Assembly: GCF_014529535.1 (NCBI RefSeq) | Contig: NW_023503295.1 | Span: 3,333,143 to 3,397,142, forward strand | Length of the DNA: 64,000 bases | From: Bradysia coprophila | Taxonomy: Eukaryota > Arthropoda > Insecta > Diptera > Sciaridae | Direction: 5' to 3' | Shown here: positions 24,211 through 37,500 of the stretch, piece after piece | How the letters are laid out: each line of letters opens with the position of its first letter | Position numbering within the stretch: position 1 is the first letter of the stretch | Program-made: the position numbers and the translations under genes | The notes under the pieces: generated by a model | Told to the model about the DNA's origin: nothing | The model's database searches: none | The model's input: the letters and a program-made list of their open reading frames with translations, nothing else

Positions 24211-25430
24211 AGACCCGTACGAAGTACTGGGGTCTTATAGGTTTACGCATACGTTTGTAACACGTCGAATTGGACTCCCTGAGTAAGGGGAAACCTATTG
24301 TGGTTGTCTAGAGATGCCAAATCCGCGAAAAAAAAAGGCCGTCTGTCCGTCTGTCCGTCTGTCTGTCTGCACGATAACTTGAGTAAAACGCATCCGATTT
24401 TGAAAATTCTTTTTTTTCCCGTTTGGTAATGTCAAAAGACAGGCTAAGTTCGAAGATGAGTGATTTTGGATCGACCCCTCCCGAGCTGTGGCCCAATAAG
24501 TGCTTTACGGTTTTTCGCAGATATCTCCGGACATTTAAACGTTAAACTTGTAAGTGATACGTCAAATAAAAGGTATTTACAATACCGATCGACAAAAAAA
24601 AAGTTTATGGAAATCGGATGACCGACTCGTGAGTTAGACCCCTTGGTGTTGAACAGGCACAGGGCGGCAAGCAGTTTTTGCTTGTAGGTCGGCCACATTT
24701 GAACATATTTCGTCTGTTTTAGCTTTATTAGATAGGTATTGACCGTACCAATCAGGGAAAAAAATTTATGAAATTATGTTCTCCGGAGCGTGAGCTAGGT
24801 CTCTTGGAGTGAGCTCTTATCTGGCTACTCGGAAGTACAGTGAACGTGGTGTATTTTGACAATATCTCGAGTAAATTTTGACCGAATTTCATGATTTTTT
24901 TTTGTTTGAAAGGTATTAACGAATGTAAAGCGTCGGTACTATTTTCGGTTTCCTAACAAAATGGCTGCCGGCGGCCATATTGGATTTTAGTAAAATTGAA
25001 GTATCTTGGGGAAAATGGTACTAAGAGAGTTTCTGTTAACATGGAAATAATGTGTTAAGTGTGAGGGGTTTCAGGGATTCCATATACGGACATCTATATA
25101 TACCTATATACAGGCATATAGAGCTATATAATAGCATATTCCTCTGTGAAATGTTTATTTATAGGAAAATATAGGTAAATATAGCGGTATATAGCTGTTT
25201 AAATAGTAATTTATGAAATTTGTCTTCGTACGGGGCTGTCTATATTGCCTCCGGCAATTTAGTTGTATATGATAACAAGGCAAAGAGTGAATAATGTAAG
25301 TGATTTTAAAGGGAGAATAGTTTTTCAGCAGAGAAGAAAATGAAGTAAGAGAAATGAAGAGTTTCACATTAAAGGCTTTTGATACGAATAGGTGTTTCGT
25401 ACGGGTCGGCGTTAGCTATGTTTCCAATTT
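24211..25430 (-). mobile_element. Repeat family A, copy 2
   Basis: This is an inverted copy of the element at 117-1553, running from AGACCCGTACGAAGTAC to GGCGTTAGCTATG. It is preceded by a T run. It is about 220 bp shorter than copy 1 through internal deletions. It gives an unoccupied version of the site used by family B in copy 3. Confidence 0.75.
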
Positions 25431-26208
25431 TTTTGCAGTGTCAACATTTGTTTGATACACTGTCCAGTTTGAAGTGCGTTGAAGTGCTTGAAGTGCGTTG
25501 CATGCAGCCATGAAAAACGTTGTGTTGCATCGTTCTGACCTCGCTTTTGTCGGAATTTTCTCTTTTCTCTCCTCGGTAAACAATAGTAGATTACTATACC
25601 AGGGAAGTAATTCGATATATCGTGTCCAGATGAGTAAAAGTTTCCAAGTGCTCCATTTTTGTGACGCATTTTGACAAACAAGGGAAACATTCTAAATTGT
25701 CAATTGTCCTCACGATACTCAAAGAAATCCGAAACAAAAACAAGTAACCCGCGATACTTTTACTCATCGTGATACAAGATATCAAATAATTTCTCGTATG
25801 CTATTTTACTTTACAAGCAAGGTAAAGGGTTTTCCCTAGAAGGGAAACCTTTTACCAAGTAAAGTAAAATACTATCACCTCACAAAATGGCAGAAAGCCG
25901 CCATATTGGATGTGTTATCCCTCTAGGGCAAATTTGTTGCTTATCTCGCGATACATACCTCTGCCCTAAATGTTTCTTGACAGTTAGGATTATTTACCAC
26001 GACTTCGGCTTTGTACATAATTTCCAAATCATCAAAACAAACATCTTATATTAGTAAAAAAATAAACGTTTTGGCGAACTAACAAGGAGGCGCATAATTT
26101 TAATAGAAAGGGTCGTATTTGGTCGCGGTTTCATGTCTTGTGATTCTGAAGTTCCGATCGAGCTTCTAGGCAAATATCCCTCATTACATGTAGAGTCTGA
26201 ATAGTTAA
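25431..26208. other. Intergenic stretch with one long hairpin
   Basis: No gene is recognised. The 92-codon minus frame at 25412-25690 has no recognisable domain. At 25803-25870 a hairpin is formed by TTTACTTTAC-type arms of about 30 bp around TTCCCTAGAAGGGAA. Confidence 0.5.
25803..25870. repeat. Long hairpin
   Basis: The arms read GTAAAGGGTTTTCCC and GGGAAACCTTTTAC, with outer TTTTACTTTAC pairing, and almost no loop. Function is unknown; it may be a tiny MITE. Confidence 0.6.
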
Positions 26209-26465
26209 GAGTGATATTGCTAAATCTTCAGGTGATTGGGGAACAAGCGGTCTCCGATTTTAATTGATTTTCAATTCTAGGAAACACGTATCTTTCATTT
26301 TTTCTAAAAAAAAAATTGGATTTCAAATTTTTTTAGAAAAAGTGGAAGATACATACGTGTTTCTTAGAATTGAAAGACGAATCCAACGAGCCATCACTCA
26401 TTAAAATCGGAGACCGCTTGTTCCCAAAGTTAAAAAAATCACCTGAAGATTCAGCGATATCACTC
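26209..26465. mobile_element. Palindromic MITE, likely TTAA-type
   Basis: The terminal inverted repeat starts GAGTGATATTGC and ends with its complement GCGATATCACTC. Arms are about 110 bp. The left flank is TTAA and the right flank GTAA, compatible with a mutated TTAA target duplication. Related fragments lie inside the 6520-9365 foldback. Confidence 0.55.
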
Positions 26466-26981
26466 GTAAATGAATTAAAGCCTAACGAAAAGCAAATGTT
26501 CAGTTTTCGGTTTTAAACTTTGCAACAAAAAATCCGAATAACTAACGCCATCGTTCGATTTACTTTGGAAAAAGATTAAGTTCCCTGAACAACGATGTGA
26601 CCTCGGTTTTTTTTTAGATCAAAAGCTCTGTGCTTTCAAATACTACCATCCGGCAGATGGCAGTCAACTTCAGCACTTCAAATTTATTAATATGATGCGA
26701 TTTAGGAACAGAAAATAATTTCCGAGCTTAGAATATGTGAACTTTAATTCACTGCAACCAAATGTCGCTAAATTTCTTTGGAAACATTTTATGGATTACA
26801 GTATGCGGTATGTGGTTTGTCCGAACCGAATGCAACAGACCTTGTTGGTAGGAGATGAGCAACATTTTAACCTTCCAACCCAGAGAACTACATGTATATA
26901 TATGTATTCAGGACGAGCTATATAGACGACCAGTATTTTTACCAAGTTCGATTTTATCTACAAAGTGATTCTATTAAAAAA
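26466..26981. other. Intergenic stretch, no feature recognised
   Basis: This is AT-rich sequence with short frames only. Confidence 0.5.
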
Positions 26982-28843
26982 CATAGCTAACGCCGACCCG
27001 TACGAAACACCTATTCGTATCAAAAGCCTTTACTGTGAAACTCTTCATTTCTTTTACTTCATTCTCTACTGAAAAGCTATTCGCCCTTTAAAATCACTTA
27101 CATTATCCACTCTTTGCCTTGTTATCATATACAAATAAATTGCCGGAGGCAATATAGACAGCCCCGTACGAAGTCAACTTTCATAAATTCCTATTTAAAC
27201 AGCTGTATACCGCTATATTTACCTATATTTTCCTATAAATAAACATTTCACAGATGAATATGCTATTATATAGCTCTATATGCCTGTATATAGCTCAATA
27301 TAGCTGTATATAGGTATATATAGATGTCCGTATATGGAATCCCTGAAACACCCCACACATAACAAATTATTTCCATGTTAACAGAAACACTCTAAGTACC
27401 ATTTTTCCCAAGATATTTCTATTTTACTAAAATCCAATATGGCCGCCGGCAGCCATTTTACCGACGCTTTACATTCGTTAATACCTTTCAAACAAAAAAA
27501 ATTCATGAAATTCGGTCAAAATTTACTCGAGATATTGACAAAATACTCCACGTTCACTGTACGGCCGAGTAGCCAGATAAGAGCTTACTCCAAGAGACCT
27601 AGCTCACGCTCCGGAGAACATAATTTCAAAAACTTTTTAGCCCCGTACGAAGTACGAAGGGGCTTATAGGATTACGATGCCGTGTGTAATTGATGGAATT
27701 CGAAGCAGACGGTAAGGGCAAAGTGAAAAGCTGCTAGGGCCCTATGTGTATTTTACATAGAACTCAAGTAAATTTAATCCGTTTTTCGTAATTTTTGTTT
27801 CATTTGGAAGGTAATCGAACGCCGAATAGAAAGTTGTTGAAAAAAAAATTAAATTTGGGTCCTTGGACTAAGGCCACTACTAGGGCCCTATGTGTATTTT
27901 ACATTGAACTCGAGTAAATTTCATTCGTTTTTCGTAATTTTTGTGTCATTTGGAAGGTAATCAAAGGCCGAATAGAATGTAGTTGAAAAATAAATTAATT
28001 TGGGTCCTCGGACTAAGGCCGGTACTAGGGCCCTATGTGTATTTATACTCAATAAATTAAAATTTTAGGGCTATTTGAAATTTTGGTTTTATTTGAAAGG
28101 AACGTCGTACGGGGCTTCGTAATTGCGCTATGCGCAATTTCTAAGATGTACACATTACATAATAATTTTACTTTAACTACTTTAACCGGCGCATAGGCTT
28201 ACGGTCAAAGTAGGGTGACAGACGCACTAGGGTCACGTACGCAATAGATATACGGGTTTGTACGGGGCTCAGTCGCAGCAAACGCTCCGACTGTTCTGAT
28301 GGCTCGTTTTTCCCTGATTGGTACGGTCAATACCTATCTAATAAAGCTAAAACAGACGAAATATGTTCAAATGTGGCCGACCTACAAGCAAAAACTGCTT
28401 GCCGCCCTGTGCCTGTTCCACACCAAGGGGTCTAACTCACGAGTCGGTCATCCGATTTCCATAAACTTTTTTTTTGTCGATCGGTATTGTAAATACCTTT
28501 TATTTGACGTATCACTTACAAGTTTAACGTTTAAATGTCCGGAGATATCTTCGAAAAACCCTAAAACACTTATTGGGCCCCAGCTCAGGAGTGGTCGACC
28601 CAAAATCATCCATCTTCGAACTTAGCCCTTCTTTTGACGTTACCAAACGGGGAAAAAAAGAATTCTCAAAATCGGATGCGTTTTACTCAAGTTAGAGAAC
28701 GGACAGACGGACGGACATTTTTTTTTCGCTGATTTGGCATCTCTGGACAACCACAATAGGTTTCCCCTTACTCAGGGAGTCCGATTCGACGTGTTACAAA
28801 CGTATGCGTAAACCTATAAGACCCCAGTACTTCGTACGGGTCT
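26982..28843 (+). mobile_element. Repeat family A, copy 3, interrupted by family B
   Basis: The left part (26982 to about 27638) and right part (about 28307 to 28843) match copy 1 from CATAGCTAACGCC to CTTCGTACGGGTCT. The break falls in the T run that follows GGAGAACATAATTTCA in the unoccupied copies. The insertion is the family B element at 27639-28306. Confidence 0.8.
27639..28306 (+). mobile_element. Repeat family B, copy 1 (nested in family A)
   Basis: It starts AGCCCCGTACGAAGTAC after a T run and ends CTGATGGCTCG before another T run. It carries about two and a half of the roughly 146-bp internal units (AGGGCCCTATGTGTATTT). It lies inside family A copy 3, so its insertion is younger than that copy. 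Confidence 0.8.
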
Positions 28844-29045
28844 AAAAAAAAACGACCGAAATATTGCAGTGGGAGATCTGGGTGGTCTAGGATAGTGTCA
28901 GCCATCGTCAACAAACAAACACGAAAATTTGGTTTTTTTCTTCAAGATGTATGTATTAGCGGTCAAATACCGAACAAAAATAAGTTTAAGCACCCATTTA
29001 AGTGTCGTGGTATAAAGTGACCATTTATGTCCTCAATCGGGCGGT

Positions 29046-30375
<1,330 letters not shown>

Positions 30376-30690
30376 AAGGCTCGGAATCGGTCGACTGAGG
30401 TTGACCGCTGTCAAAAAGTGACTGACCTGAAACTTCAGGTCAGGTCAGGTTTTCATTTATGAAGAAACCTGACCTGACCTGAACCTTAATTTATGAAACC
30501 TAGGTCAGGTTTCAGGTTGACTTGAATTTTTCATACAAATTTTCCGGTCAACCTGTCAGGTTTCAGGTCAGGTCAGACCTGATAACTCTAATCAGGTTTC
30601 AGGTAAAATCAGGTCAGGTCAAAGTTGATTGAATCAGGTTCAGGTCGAAACAGGTTGAGGTATTTTCAGGTCAGGTTCAGGTACCAAAGA
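30376..30690. repeat. Degenerate CAGGTC/CCTGAC simple-repeat element
   Basis: This sequence is saturated with CAGGT(C/T) and its complement CCTGAC on both strands, so it can fold on itself. It starts AAGGCTCGGAATCGG, like the ends of the element at 45582-46143. The right terminus is not clear. Confidence 0.6.
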
Positions 30691-30926
30691 TATCGTTCGA
30701 TATATCGACAACTTCTTTGTTTTTGAAGGAAAATGAATTTTCCTGCTGAAGGACGTGCACTGCGTTGTGACATAGTCATTTACATGACTAAGTATAGATG
30801 AATAGTAGAGTTTCAGTGTTGATCCGAAGCGTAGCCGAAAACACACGAAAACGAGACTTGTCATATTTATCACGAGTTATGTAATGGATGCTTGAAACAT
30901 GAAGTACGCTGTACGTAAAACTTTTT

Positions 30927-31690
30927 AGCCCCGTACGAAGTACAAAGGGGCTTATAGGATTACAATGCCGTGTGTAATTGATGGAATTCGAAGCAGACGG
31001 TAAGGGCAAATTGTTTGCCTATGTTCATAGATGACGAATCTGCAATAAAAATTTTGTCTGTCCGTCTGTCCGTCACGTCGATATCTTGAGTAAATCAAAT
31101 CCGATTTCAAAATTTTTTTTTTCCCTGAAAGATAGTCGAAATAGTGAGGCTAAGTTCGAAGATGGGCATATTCGGGTCGGCCCTTCGTGAGTTAGGGCCA
31201 CCTAAGTGATTTAAGGTCTTTTGGTGATATTTATGGCAAAATAAACGAAGGAAATGTAAATGACACGGCAAATGATAGGTATTGTCAATACCAATCCAGG
31301 AAAAAAAAGTTTTTTAAAATCGGGTGAGTGGACCGTGAGTTAGGGCCTTAGAAGTGAAATGAAGGGCCCTATGTGTATTTCACATATAACTCGAGTAAAT
31401 TTCATCCGTTTTTCGTAATTTTTGTTTCATTCAAAAAAATAAAATTTTTAGGGCGATTTGAAATTTTTGTTTCATTTGAAAGGAACGTCGTACGGGGCTT
31501 CGTAATTGCGCTATGCGCAATTTGTAAGATGTACACATTCCATAATAATTTTACTTTAACTACATTAACCGGCGCAATAGGCTTACGGTCAAAGTAGGGT
31601 GATAGACGCACTAGGGTCACGTACGCAATAGATATACGGGTTTGTACGGGGCTCAGTCGCAGCAAACGCTCCGACTGTTCTGATGGCTCG
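30927..31690 (+). mobile_element. Repeat family B, copy 2
   Basis: It runs from AGCCCCGTACGAAGTAC to GATGGCTCG with T runs on both sides. It has the CTGTCCGTCTGTCCGTC tract and only one partial 146-bp unit. Confidence 0.8.
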
Positions 31691-32340
31691 TTTTTTCTTT
31701 TTTTTATGTTTTTCGTCACTGTATTTTCCATTTTTTCGTTCCAAAATGCTTCAAGTGAACAAATCACTTAATAGAATCACGATATTTGTAACAATATACC
31801 TACAGCTGTGTCAACGTGACCAGAACCTGATTATAATCTATAATGTTGTTTGTCGTGAAAATTGGCAAGCTAGTAAGAACGCGTGAAACTTTTTTCGCTT
31901 GTTCCAGTGGACGAGGAAACATGATGAGTCCAAATTTTTGATGTGTAACTTTAGTAATCCCGAACAAAGCCGTACTGCACTAGTTTCGTATAAAATAAAC
32001 TGGCAGAACCAGATGATAATAGCGGTAGCAGAATTAGTGACGCAGTTGTCTCTCCATAAAAACAACAACAAAACAGATAACCAAATTCTTCCTCTTTAAA
32101 AATTTGGACTTTCTTCACATTACTACATCACAACAATTGAAGTAGAGTTGTAGTGTGAGCATTGTAGACTATTGTGTAGTCGGTCAATGACAGCCTTTAA
32201 TTTTCCTTACTTCCGACCCCTCCGTCCAGTTCTACGATATTTTCTCAGGTAGTAGACATAGTAGACATCCTAAACATTCGTCATTGGTAAAAGATTTGAA
32301 AGAATTGAGAGTTTTCGGGTCGTCTGGATGATTTATTTAT
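31691..32340. other. Intergenic stretch, no feature recognised
   Basis: Only short frames of 60-80 codons without domains are present. Confidence 0.5.
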
Positions 32341-32348
32341 TTTTGAAG

Positions 32349-32507
32349 CAGGGGAGCCGACTTCTAAGGACAAGCGAGGCTCGGGCACCACTATTCGAAT
32401 GATGAGCACCACTACATCTTTCCAGTTTTACTTGAAAGAGCACCACTACTCCCAGATTCGCTTGTTGTATGAGCACCACTACTCCCAAACACAAGTCGGC
32501 GTCCCTG
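32349..32507. mobile_element. hAT-type MITE, 159 bp, with 8-bp target duplication
   Basis: Inverted ends CAGGGGAGCCGACTT and AAGTCGGCGTCCCTG are flanked on each side by TTTTGAAG (32341-32348 and 32508-32515). The 8-bp duplication and CAGGG end are typical of hAT transposons. The interior repeats GAGCACCACTACT three to four times. It is too small to encode anything and must be moved in trans. Confidence 0.8.
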
Positions 32508-32827
32508 TTTTGAAGAAAACTGGGGAGGTGATGCCTGTCTTAGAAGGAATAAGTACTACTGGCTGAAACTCATTTAAATATTTCGAGTAGTTAAAATAGT
32601 TGACATATGAAAACATTACTCTCCAGATAAAGAATTTTTTTCGGTGTTGGAACTTGTGTGTCAATTGACAGTTAATCGTACTGTGCTTATCTCGTAATTA
32701 CTACGATTGTTAAGAAAAACCCGGTCATCGCAACACTTGAAATTTTCATAACGTCTAGACGTTAATTTTATTTTTCAGATTTTTCATATTTCTCTTACTG
32801 CTAAACCGTAACAGGTTTTCCGAAAAT

Positions 32828-33604
32828 ATGTTGCGAAATTTTCTTCTTTTTCTTATTGTTTGTGGCGCTGCACTTGGCCACGTTCGGCTTCGTCATCCAG
32901 CCGGCCGAAGTAGCATTTGGCGTGATCCACAATTCGCTCACTTGAATCCATTGGTCAACGAACGAGACGATTCGTATTACTGCGGTGGAGTAAGATATCT
33001 ACAACCCGACCCGGTAGACAACTGTGGTGTCTGTGGCGATATTGCTTCGGAGGAAATTCCCCGATCAAATGAAAATGGCGGAACGTATGGCAGAGGAATT
33101 ATAACAGGAGTATACAGGCCTGGTCAGGTAAAATTGTTATAAAAAAAATCGTTTGAAGAAAAAGAAAAAAATTCTAAAATTTAAAAAAAAGGAAATCGAA
33201 ATTGAAACAGAGTTTACAATTCCTCATTGGGGCTACTTTGAAATGCAATTATGCAACGATGCATCAAGAGAAACGGAGGAATGTTTCCAAAAATTGCGAT
33301 TCGGTAATGGAGATACGCATGCACACATTTTGTTTGGAACGCCACAGTGGATTAACACAACCATCATCCTTCCGACTGACGTAACGTGCAAGCAGTGTGT
33401 TTTGAGATTGCATTACCGCGGTGGCTATCAGGGAGACTGTGACGATGGAACGCAAGGGTGTGTTGATTAATATATTTATTATTGGGGTAAAAGATGATCA
33501 ACAAATAATTTTTTATCGAAATGTTTCTGTGTGATTATAGGCCGGGATGCGGACTTCAGCAGACATTCAGAGCTTGTGCCGACATCACGATCACCCCTAA
33601 TTAA
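32828..33604 (+). CDS. AA15 lytic polysaccharide monooxygenase, secreted
   Basis: This is a predicted copper enzyme that oxidatively cleaves chitin or cellulose outside the cell. Exons are 32828-33127, 33192-33457 and 33541-33604, with introns of 64 and 83 nt, giving 209 residues. Residues 1-17 form a signal peptide (MLRNFLLFLIVCGAALG), so the mature protein starts at H18. H18 with H112 (IPHWGYFEMQLC) would form the histidine brace. QQTFRACADI near the end supplies the axial aromatic residue (F198), and paired cysteines fit the family. The length matches a single catalytic domain with no linker or binding module. The first acceptor follows an unusually A-rich tract, but the phase is exact on both sides. 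The start is the only Met before the signal peptide. Substrate cannot be decided from sequence alone. Confidence 0.88.
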
Positions 33605-34480
33605 AGAAATTGTAAACAAAAATTGAGAATAAAATTTCAACGAACAAAATCACAACGAGTCGTTTCAATGTTATCAATGATCACTGATCATTTAATGCGA
33701 CTCCGCATGCGATAAATTAGTAAAGTATAGAGAAAATGAAATTTGATTTATTGTCGAAAATCGTTTGTATGAACATTGCAAACCCTTTGTAGTTTGCTAA
33801 TGTAAGGCATGACATGATAAAAATTTGTAATTATGCTGATAGTAGCTGTGGATTGATGCTTCACATTTATATTGCTCCAATTCATACCAAAAATAGATCG
33901 ACTATCGTGCGGTTAGATCGTAGCGTATCGAATGTCAAATGTATCTTTCAGATATCGTATCATGAATATTGAATATTCAATTTATTCTTTTAATGATGAC
34001 ATATTAGCAATAAATTCATTCGGAAAGACTAAAATAGTCAGGTAACGCTGGTGGCAGCATCTGAATGAAACAGAGTTTGAACTAACGAAAACCCTAAATG
34101 GTAAAGTTAAAATGACAGCTCATGACAGTTGGCATGTTGTTTGAAATGACAAGTGTCACGTACACGGAGACCACCTTAAGGCTTGGTTTCCACTTACTCC
34201 GTTTACACTCTGTTTAAAATAGACGTCAATGATTTCAAAATAATCTGGAATACTACCAAATAGAACTTGAAGTCGACTATGCGCTTTCTGTGCTCCTGTC
34301 CTTGATGATATGGATAGTTCAATATAACAAACTGTACGGGTAGCCTAAATATTGAACAATCATTGTCCACGTTCTCTGAACAGTATACTCCTGAACAGTC
34401 CTGACTAATTGCAAAACAAGAAGTGGACACTTTTATTGCCAGCAAAAAAAATATTTTGCACGAATATCAGCTCAATGGAT
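33605..34480. other. Intergenic stretch between LPMO and sphingomyelinase genes
   Basis: No gene is recognised. The minus frame of 80 codons at 34203 has no domain. Confidence 0.5.
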
Positions 34481-34484
34481 TTGA

Positions 34485-34524
34485 TATAACTTACACTACT
34501 GAACCAGATTCGATCTAATCAGTC
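34485..34524 (+). promoter_or_regulatory. Possible core promoter of the sphingomyelinase-like gene
   Basis: TATAA at 34485-34489 lies 36 nt before an arthropod-type initiator TCAGTC at 34519-34524, about 30 nt upstream of the start codon. The spacing is slightly long for a TATA box, so this is tentative. Confidence 0.3.
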
Positions 34525-34552
34525 GAATTGAAGAATTCATAGAGACAACATT

Positions 34553-37500
34553 ATGAAGTGGCTCATAGTTCCGCTTATGTTTTTATCCATTGGATTGGTT
34601 GTTGGGCACCCAGATAATGGAAATAATGATTTAACACATCCGAAAATAAGTAAGCATCTCCCAGTCACCGGGTCGAAATTAAAAAATAAATTAAATTTTT
34701 TCTTAGACAAAAATAAGTTTGCTCTGGAATATCTGAACTATTACCGGACAGGAGAGAAATCTTCGTATCTGAAAAATGCCCTGAAGTCTATCACTTTTCC
34801 CCAGGAAGCGAGAATGAAAGAAGCTGACGACATTTCACCTGAAAATCAAGTAATCTTACCTGAAAATAGTTTTACACGGTCCAAGCGAGTCCAAGCATTA
34901 GGGCGTATCGAATTTTTAAAATTTTAGATACCCTGTGTGTGGAAAACGTAGATCATTGAAAACTAATTCCAGGCATATGGTTGATGGATCCGAAGGTGCC
35001 CGGGAAGAAGTCCCCCGGACGACTTTAACTTTCAAATGGTCATAACTCGGAAAGTTGAGAGTATTTCTGAAAACAATGTTCTAGCAGGATGTAGAGCGTT
35101 AAAAACTCTACAAAACTGCCAAAGAAACCGATGGTCCAAAAGGTGTGTCTGTCGAGGTTTTCTAACATCGAAAGTTCGACATTTTGGTTTTTGACTTTTA
35201 TTTCCTGAGAGACAAATTATAACGTTAGCTTTTGGCATGAGGTTGTAGAGGAGGTCGAGTACTACTAAGGCATTGTCCCGGTCGGCGATCCATCCGAAAC
35301 CACTTTTTCAACATTTTTGAATGGACTTTTTAAGTGTACCCACGTCGCCCACGAAGCCAGTGCAGACACTGTAACCGGTGTTGCTGAGTCGAAGTAACCT
35401 TGGCCAGTAAGTGCACATAATATTCCATAACAGTAGCTGAACTCTTTTACAAAATATTTAAGAATTCGGAGTAGCACATTTTGTACTACAAAATCTGAGA
35501 AAGTGAAATTTGTGAGAAAAACAACAAATAATCGTTTTAATTAGTTATTTGACCCACGAACAGTAGTAAGAAGTCGATTTCGTTGCAAATACACATTTTT
35601 CGATATTTTTACAAAAGGTTGAACTTCGTGGTATACCGTGTCAATATAATGTGCTACATCGAGATCCCAAATATTTTGTAAAAGAGTTCAGCTACTGTTA
35701 TGGAATATTATGTGCACTTACTGGCCAAGGTTACCTCGACTCAGCAACACCGGTTACAGTGTCTGCACTGGCTTCGTGGGCGACGTGGGTACACTTAAAA
35801 AGTCCATTCAAAAATGTTGAAAAAGTGGTTTCGGATGGATCGCCGACTGGGACAATGCCTAGTGTACTGGTAGTACTCGACCTCCTCTACAACCTCATGC
35901 CAAAAGCTAAACTTAATAATTTGTCTCTCAGGAAATAAAAGTCAAAAACGAAAATGTCGAACTTTCGATGTTAGAAAACCTCGACAGACACACCTTTTGG
36001 ACCATCGGTTTCTTTGGCAGTTTTGTAGAGTTTTTAACGCTCTACATCCTGCTAGAACATTGTTTTCAGAAATACTCTCAACTTTCCGAGTTATGACCAT
36101 TTGAAAGTTAAAGTCGTCCGGGGGACTTCTTCCCGGGTACCTTCGGATCCATCAACCATATGCCTGGAATTAGTTTTCAATGATCTACGTTTTCCGCACA
36201 CAGGGTATCGCGGCCCTTAAAATTCTAAAAATTCGATACGCCCTACCAAGCATTGTTGACTTTGCAATTCTTTGATTCGCGTCAAGCTCCATCTGAAGAC
36301 GAGACTTTTACCTTGTTTCCCTTATAAGGATCCAATCTGTGAATTCTGCAACGTCGGCTTACAAGTGATACTTCTGTATATCGCTTTCGGTGCAACGAAT
36401 GCTGAAGTTGGTGACCTAGCCTTCCTACTGTGCATGGAAATGGAAATTCAGGAACGACATGTATGCCGTGGGCTAATTGATGTCCATATGGTAAGATAGA
36501 GGATATCGTCAGTTCGCCGTACTGATACACTCCACATGGAATAGGAAACTGTGGGCTTCATAATCCGTAGCAATCCAGCCATTACATCCGAACTGATTTG
36601 CGGTATGGTATTCCAAGGATCTGGCTGCGAGATGAATGAAAACGAAATTCCTGAATGGAGCATCAACATCGATCCGAATGCTCGACCAATTAATGGATCC
36701 AAAAGCCTGATACCCAGCCCGTCCAATAGTGATATCACTGTCGTTCACATCACAGACACTCATTACGATCCAAAATATCAAGCTGGAGCCAGGGCTAATT
36801 GTGGAGGTGCGACAGAATTTTCAATGAATTTCCGGTTTTAGATGAACAAATTGCATGTTTCAATTTCAGCTCTTGCCTGCTGCCGATTCGATCAAGTTAG
36901 TGCTTGTTTGGGGCCATTCGAAATGGTTAGGTAATTTTCTGTTTAAAATATTTCTAGGGAGTGCCAGAGAATCCCGAAGACGGTGCAGGCTATTGGGGAG
37001 ACTATCGCGATTGTGATTCACCATGGATTGCTGTATTGGACGTTTTCACTCAAATTAATCAGACGCATCCGGTGAGTAAATTGAAAATAATAAACTAAAG
37101 AGCCGTTCCCTGCCCACCACACATGCCCTTCACTTCTCTTCGACCGGTTTTTCATTTACAACAACCTGTAGAACATAACGTACGTCTATTATACCGGCGA
37201 TGTTGTGGATCATGGAGTATGGGAGACATCGCACGAAGGCAATGCAGCATCAATGTCCAAAACATTTAGCGCTTTAACGGAATCATTTCCAAACATACCA
37301 ATTTATCCGATCATTGGCAATCACGAACCGCATCCAGTAAATCAATTTGCTCCCGACAACATCAACAGCACGGAATTGTCGTCCCGTGAATTTTATCGTT
37401 TCATAGCTGACGAGTGGAATGATTGGTTGCGGGCTGAGGCGCGAATCACGATTGAAGAAGACGGTTTCTATACAGTTCTCGTGCAGGAGGGATTGCGAAT

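Noticed and set aside
25412-25690. 92-codon minus-strand frame as a gene
   Set aside because: No domain, signal peptide or splice context supports it, and composition is like neighbouring non-coding DNA.
34850-34927. Continuation of the first sphingomyelinase exon up to the stop at 34925
   Set aside because: This would run into the transposon. The GTAATC donor at 34850 ends the exon in the phase needed by the saposin exon.
35651-35938. 95-codon frame as a host exon of the sphingomyelinase gene
   Set aside because: It lies wholly within the foldback transposon bounded by the CCAAGCAT duplications, and the gene phases join without it.
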